Shown one piece after another: positions 60,156 through 64,000 of a stretch of DNA of 64,000 nt. The position numbers and the translations under genes were made by a program. Position 1 is the stretch's first letter. Each line of letters starts with the position of its first letter. The DNA lies in NCBI RefSeq assembly GCF_021044825.1, contig NZ_JAJNOC010000008.1, forward strand, positions 1-64,000, written 5' to 3'. The notes under the pieces are model-generated. The model was not told the DNA's origin. It worked only from the letters and a program-made list of their open reading frames with translations, and did no database searches. The stretch comes from Massilia phyllostachyos. GTDB lineage: Bacteria; Pseudomonadota; Gammaproteobacteria; Burkholderiales; Burkholderiaceae_D.

Positions 60156-61718
60156 TTAAAACTGCTTCGGATAGCCCGTAATCCGCGCAATATCGCAATA
60201 CATCGGCTGCAGGCGCCGATACATCTTCACATACACCTCGCGATACAAGCGCTCGTAGATACGCCGGTTGCCGGCATTCGGCACGAACATTCTCCCCACC
60301 CGCGTCATCCCCCCAATCGCCGTCTCAAACGTCGGATACAACCCCAACCCAACAGCCGCATCGATCGCCGCCCCCAGCCCCGACGTCTCATACACATGCG
60401 GCCGCGCCGTCGGCAGCCCGAAGATGTCCGCCGTGAGCTGCATCGCCGCATCGCTCTGCGAGCCGCCGCCCGACACGCGCAGTTCCGTGATCCGCACGCC
60501 GCCGCGCCGCTCGATGCGCTCCTTCCCCTCGCGCAGCGCGTACGCCAGCCCTTCCAGGATCGCCCGGTACACGTGGGCCCGCGTGTGCACGTCGCCGAAG
60601 CCGATGATCGCCCCCTTCGCCTCCCTCCCCGGCACCCGGATGCCCGGCGTCCAGTACGGCTGCAGCATCAGCCCCATCGCCCCCGGCGGCACCGCATTGG
60701 CCAGTTCGTCGAACAGCCGCTCCGGCGCCACGTCTTCCAGCAGCGCGCGCGATTGTTCGTGGTGGCCGAACTGCTCCTTGAACCAGTTGACCATCCAGTA
60801 GCCGCGGAACACCTGGACCTCGGTGCTGTAGGCGCCGGGGATCGCGGCCGGATACGGCGGCACGAAGGGCGTCACCTCGACGTAGCGCGTGGTCGTCGTG
60901 TTGATGGTGGCGGTGGTGCCGTAGCTCAGGCAGCCGACGTGCGGCGCGCTGCAGCCGGCGCCGATCACCTCGCAGGCTTTATCGGCAGCCGCCGCCAGCA
61001 GCGGCAGGCCCTGCGGAATGCCGGTCTGGCGTGCGGCCTCCTCGCTGATCTCGCCCAGGCGCGCGCCCGGCTCGACCAGCTCCGGCAGCATGCGCGGCAG
61101 CACGGCCAGCGCCTGCCACTTCCAGTCGCGCTTCCCGGCCCATCTGCGGCGCCGGTAATCGAAGGGCAGATACGCCACCTGCGAGCCGGAGGAATCGGCG
61201 AAACGTCCGCACAGCCGGTAGTTCAGCCAACCCGATAGCAGGAGCAGCTTGTGCGTCGCCTCCCACACCTGCGGCTGGTGCGCGCGGATCCAGTTGATCT
61301 CGGCCTCGCCGCGGAAGTAATCGATGGTGCCGCTCACCCGCGCCAGCCTGAACGCGCTGCGCCACAGCGGCCCGATCGGCGGCACGGTGTCGGTGCGGCG
61401 CTGGTCGAGCCAGGTGATGGCCGGGCGCAGCGGCTGGCCTTGCGCATCGACGTTGATGACGGTGCCGCGCTGGGTAGTCACCGCCACGCCCGCGGTGCGC
61501 GCCCGGTCGGCGCCCGGCCTGGTCCACAATTCCCGGCAAGCCGCGCACAGCGCCTGCCAGAAGCCTTCGGCGTCGTGCTCGGCCCAGCCGGGCTCCGGGC
61601 TGCGGTAATCCAGCAGCGGCACTTGGGACTTGGCGACGATCTCCCCGCGCAGGTCGAACAACAGCGCGCGCACGCTTTGGGTGCCGTTGTCGATGGCGAG
61701 GATCAGCGGGTCGTTCAT
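60156..61718 (-). CDS. FGGY-family carbohydrate/polyol kinase
   Basis: A 520-residue sugar kinase. The N-terminal ILAIDNGTQSVRALLFD is the phosphate-1 loop, VTTQRGTVINVDAQG and WLDQRRTD are substrate-side segments, and ELRVSGGGSQSDAAMQLTAD is the C-terminal FGGY adenosine motif. The GGGSQS motif is found in glycerol and xylulose kinases. Its coupling to GlpD (4-bp overlap) suggests a glycerol-like polyol or a glycerolipid head group, but it is not clearly GlpK. Confidence 0.85.
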   Translation of the reverse strand: MNDPLILAIDNGTQSVRALLFDLRGEIVAKSQVPLLDYRSPEPGWAEHDAEGFWQALCAACRELWTRPGADRARTAGVAVTTQRGTVINVDAQGQPLRPAITWLDQRRTDTVPPIGPLWRSAFRLARVSGTIDYFRGEAEINWIRAHQPQVWEATHKLLLLSGWLNYRLCGRFADSSGSQVAYLPFDYRRRRWAGKRDWKWQALAVLPRMLPELVEPGARLGEISEEAARQTGIPQGLPLLAAAADKACEVIGAGCSAPHVGCLSYGTTATINTTTTRYVEVTPFVPPYPAAIPGAYSTEVQVFRGYWMVNWFKEQFGHHEQSRALLEDVAPERLFDELANAVPPGAMGLMLQPYWTPGIRVPGREAKGAIIGFGDVHTRAHVYRAILEGLAYALREGKERIERRGGVRITELRVSGGGSQSDAAMQLTADIFGLPTARPHVYETSGLGAAIDAAVGLGLYPTFETAIGGMTRVGRMFVPNAGNRRIYERLYREVYVKMYRRLQPMYCDIARITGYPKQF

Positions 61719-63247
61719 GGCAGGCCGTAATGCGAGCGCCACAGGGCGAGATAGGCCGCCTGCTCGGCTTCCCAGTGCGCGTCGCTCCAGCCCAGCTCCG
61801 GCTGGCAGATGGCGCGGATGCGCTCCAGGTGTTCGGCGCCGCCCGCGCGCAGCAGGATGCCGAGCCGCGTGCGGCGCAGCAGCAGGTCTTCCAGCCGGTG
61901 GACGTCTTCCGCACGCGCAGCCCAGCGCAGCTCGGCCCAGGGCGTCAGGGTGCCCGGGACGAATTCCAGTTCCCCTTCCTGCGCGCCGTCGACCAGGTCC
62001 TGGGCGTGACGGCCATGGCGGCCGGCGAGGCGCAGCAAGAGCGCGGCCGGCACGCCACGCGGCCCACGCGGCAGGAAGCCGGGCGCGAACACCGGCTGCG
62101 GCGACAAGTCCGGCCGCCACGCCGGCATCTGGCGCGCCACGTGGGCCAGCACGTCGAGGGCGATGGCGCGGAAGGTGGTCAGCTTGCCGCCGGTGACGCC
62201 CACCAGGCCCGGCTCGTCCCACACCAGATGCTCGCGCGTCTCCTTCGACGGCGCGCCGTGGCTGCCGCTGTCGAGCACGGGACGCACGCCGGCGTAGGTC
62301 GCCAGCACGTCGGCATCCTCCAGGTGCAGCTGCGGGAACTGCGCGCGCAGGGCGTTCAACAGGTAGTCGAATTCGGCGCGGGTCACGCGCGCCTCGCCGG
62401 CCAGGTCGTCGGCATGGTCGACGTCGGTGGTGCCGACCAGGGTCGCGCCCTCCCAGGGGAAGGCGAACACCGGACGGCCATCCTCGGGATGCATCAGGCT
62501 CACCGCCTGCGCCAGCGGCAGGCGCCAGGCCGGCAGGACCAGGTGGCTGCCGCGCAGGGGCCGCAGTCTCGGTGCGCTGCCCTGCCCGGCCAGTGCGCCG
62601 GCCCAGGCGCCGGTGGCGTTCACCACGAGCGGGGCACGTACCTCGTGAATGCTGCCGGTACGCGCATCGCGCAGCCGCGCCCCGATCACGCGTCCGTCGC
62701 TGCGCAAGAGCGAATCGACCGCCACGTAATTGCGCGCCTGGGCGCCGTGCTCGCGCGCCTCGTCCAGCACCCGCAATACCAGCCGCGCGTCATCGGTCTT
62801 GGCGTCCATGTAGCGGATGCCGCCCTGCAGGCCGGCCTGCTCGATGTTCGGCGCCAGCATCGCGAATCCGCCGGCGTCGACCCAGTGGCGCTCGCGCCGC
62901 CCGGCCAGGAAATCGTAGATCGCCAGGCCCGCCAGGAAGCTGCGCCGCTTGCGCCGGCTGGCGCCGTAGTCGGCAAAGGCGAAGCCCTGCGGCTCGACCA
63001 GGCCGGGCGCATCGCGCAGCAGGGCTTCGCGCTCGCGCACCGATTCGCGCGTCAGGCGCAGCCGGCCTTCGGCCAGGTAGCGCAGGCCGCCGTGCACCAG
63101 CTTCGACGAGCGGCTCGACGTCCCCCAGGCGAAGTCGCGCTGCTCGACCAGCAGGGCTTTCAGGCCGCGCCGCGACGCCTCCAGCAGCACGCCGGCGCCG
63201 GTGATGCCGCCGCCGATCACGAGCAGGTCCCAGTCGCCGTCCGTCAT
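61715..63247 (-). CDS. glpD: FAD-dependent glycerol-3-phosphate dehydrogenase
   Basis: A 510-residue flavoenzyme that oxidises glycerol-3-phosphate to dihydroxyacetone phosphate and feeds electrons to quinone. LLVIGGGITGAGVLLEASRR is the FAD dinucleotide fold, RSSKLVHGGLRYL the conserved GlpD signature, and GVTGGKLTTFR the C-terminal FAD contact. The stop overlaps the kinase start and the start overlaps the upstream flavoenzyme stop (both 4 bp), so the three genes are tightly coupled. Confidence 0.9.
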   Translation of the reverse strand: MTDGDWDLLVIGGGITGAGVLLEASRRGLKALLVEQRDFAWGTSSRSSKLVHGGLRYLAEGRLRLTRESVREREALLRDAPGLVEPQGFAFADYGASRRKRRSFLAGLAIYDFLAGRRERHWVDAGGFAMLAPNIEQAGLQGGIRYMDAKTDDARLVLRVLDEAREHGAQARNYVAVDSLLRSDGRVIGARLRDARTGSIHEVRAPLVVNATGAWAGALAGQGSAPRLRPLRGSHLVLPAWRLPLAQAVSLMHPEDGRPVFAFPWEGATLVGTTDVDHADDLAGEARVTRAEFDYLLNALRAQFPQLHLEDADVLATYAGVRPVLDSGSHGAPSKETREHLVWDEPGLVGVTGGKLTTFRAIALDVLAHVARQMPAWRPDLSPQPVFAPGFLPRGPRGVPAALLLRLAGRHGRHAQDLVDGAQEGELEFVPGTLTPWAELRWAARAEDVHRLEDLLLRRTRLGILLRAGGAEHLERIRAICQPELGWSDAHWEAEQAAYLALWRSHYGLP

Positions 63248-64000
63248 GGCGCCAGCAGCTTGCCCGGATTCATGCGGCCATCCGGATCGAACTGGCGGAA
63301 CAGCGCCGCCATCGCCTTCATCCCGAGTTCCCCCTTCTCCTCCGCGAGCCAGGGCGCGTGGTCGACGCCGACGCCGTGCTGGTGGCTGATGGTGCCGCCG
63401 GCCGCCACGATGGCTTCCGACACCCTGTCCTTCAACTGGCGCCAGCGCAGCATGTCGGCCTCGAACTCGCCCGTCAGGCGGAACACGAAGGTCGAATACA
63501 CGCTGGCCCCCTGCGGGTACAGGTGCGACAGGTGGGTGTAGGCGTGCACCTTTTCGCCCTGCGCCTGCAGCGCCTGCGCGGCGGCGCGCTCGATCCCTTC
63601 CATCGCATGGGTCACGCGCGGCCAGTCGACCGCCGTCTCGACGGTGTCGATCGCATAACCGTGCGCCCACGCCGCGTTGCGCAGGTAGACGCTGCGGAAG
63701 CGGTTGCGGCGCCAGCGCTCGCCGAGACCCCGGCCCACGTGCACGCCCCTATGGCGGCGCGCCAGCGCCAGGGCGGCCTTTATCGCCGGCACCGCCTGCG
63801 CTTTTTCTCCGCTGGCGCCGATCATCAGCATGCACTTGCCGTTGCCGCTGCCGCGCAAGGCGAGCCAGCCTTCCAGCAGCCGCACCACCCGCGGGTGGCC
63901 GGCCAGCGTCAGCATGGTGGTCGTCTCGACCGCGTTCGACAGGCGCAGCATCGACAGCGCCAGCTTCGCCTGCGCCAGTTCGCGCACCGCGGCCACCGCC
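63244..64000 (-). CDS. FAD-binding oxidase resembling alkylglycerone-phosphate synthase, C-terminal part
   Basis: About 250 codons of the C-terminal part of a VAO/PCMH-type flavoprotein. The 5' end lies beyond the window. IVAAGGTISHQHGVGVDHA contains the HHG-like motif and the ending FDPDGRMNPGKLL is the family terminus. In eukaryotic AGPS this region builds the active site that swaps an acyl for an alkyl chain on dihydroxyacetone phosphate. Bacterial homologues often sit with GlpD and an FGGY kinase as here. Other possibility: a lactate- or glycolate-oxidase-like enzyme. Confidence 0.75.
   Translation of the reverse strand, partial: AVAAVRELAQAKLALSMLRLSNAVETTTMLTLAGHPRVVRLLEGWLALRGSGNGKCMLMIGASGEKAQAVPAIKAALALARRHRGVHVGRGLGERWRRNRFRSVYLRNAAWAHGYAIDTVETAVDWPRVTHAMEGIERAAAQALQAQGEKVHAYTHLSHLYPQGASVYSTFVFRLTGEFEADMLRWRQLKDRVSEAIVAAGGTISHQHGVGVDHAPWLAEEKGELGMKAMAALFRQFDPDGRMNPGKLLAP

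Overview
The window is a chromosomal stretch of a high-GC betaproteobacterium of the Oxalobacteraceae, most likely the Massilia/Telluria/Duganella group. This is inferred from gene content and order, not from a 16S gene. The pointers are the DUF3460-scpA-panC block, FlhDC-controlled motility genes of beta-proteobacterial layout, an arginine-32 EF-P beside its rhamnosyltransferase EarP, and many c-di-GMP proteins. No rRNA operon, CRISPR array or intact transposon is present. Only the first codons of an IS607/MerR-like gene are seen at the left edge.

Region by region. 1-8.4 kb: left-edge recombinase fragment, two hairpin repeats, a small Cys/His protein, a methyltransferase, initiator tRNA-fMet, the RNA helicase DbpA, a kinase-remnant/PEGA membrane protein with a TssQ-like lipoprotein, a secreted amidase and a TetR regulator with several palindromic operators. 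8.4-10.3 kb: efp and earP. 10.6-13.8 kb: a compact unassigned cassette of a glycine/glutamine repeat protein, a free-standing subtilase propeptide homologue and a subtilase carrying the same propeptide fold. 14.1-16.3 kb: five tRNA genes (Ala-Glu-Ala-Glu-Glu) directly downstream of gltX. 16.4-21.5 kb: an alpha-oxoamine synthase, a GGDEF-GGDEF-EAL protein, and a deletion scar that joins the tails of a LysR gene and an SDR gene, followed by an epoxide-hydrolase-like gene. 21.5-29.4 kb: apbC, metG, a FabMG-like protein, DUF3460, scpA, panC, ycgR.

29.4-42 kb is a leftward motility and chemotaxis block: flhD-flhC-methyltransferase-motA-motB-CheZ-like-cheY-cheA-cheW-cheR-cheD-cheB-cheY-cheZ, then an EAL/HDOD gene. 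It has two CheY proteins, two CheZ-type phosphatases and no chemoreceptor gene. The 530-bp flhD-kynU gap holds three near-identical sigma-28-type promoter sequences, spaced 76-77 bp apart, all pointing at flhD. This suggests FliA feedback on the master regulator.

42.4-64 kb: kynU-kynA, an acyltransferase, small enzymes, htpG with a good sigma-32 promoter, a 1,266-residue two-kinase hybrid sensor, a VOC protein, a MocR regulator divergent from a DMT exporter, RidA, an aminotransferase, a REC-PAS-GGDEF cyclase, and the start of an operon joining an AGPS-like flavoenzyme, GlpD and an FGGY kinase.

Three families of long hairpin repeats recur in intergenic gaps, often between convergent genes. 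In one family the core is conserved while the arms differ completely between copies yet still pair within each copy. The best candidates for something undescribed are the subtilase/propeptide/glycine-glutamine cassette, the variable-arm hairpin family and the triple sigma-28 array.
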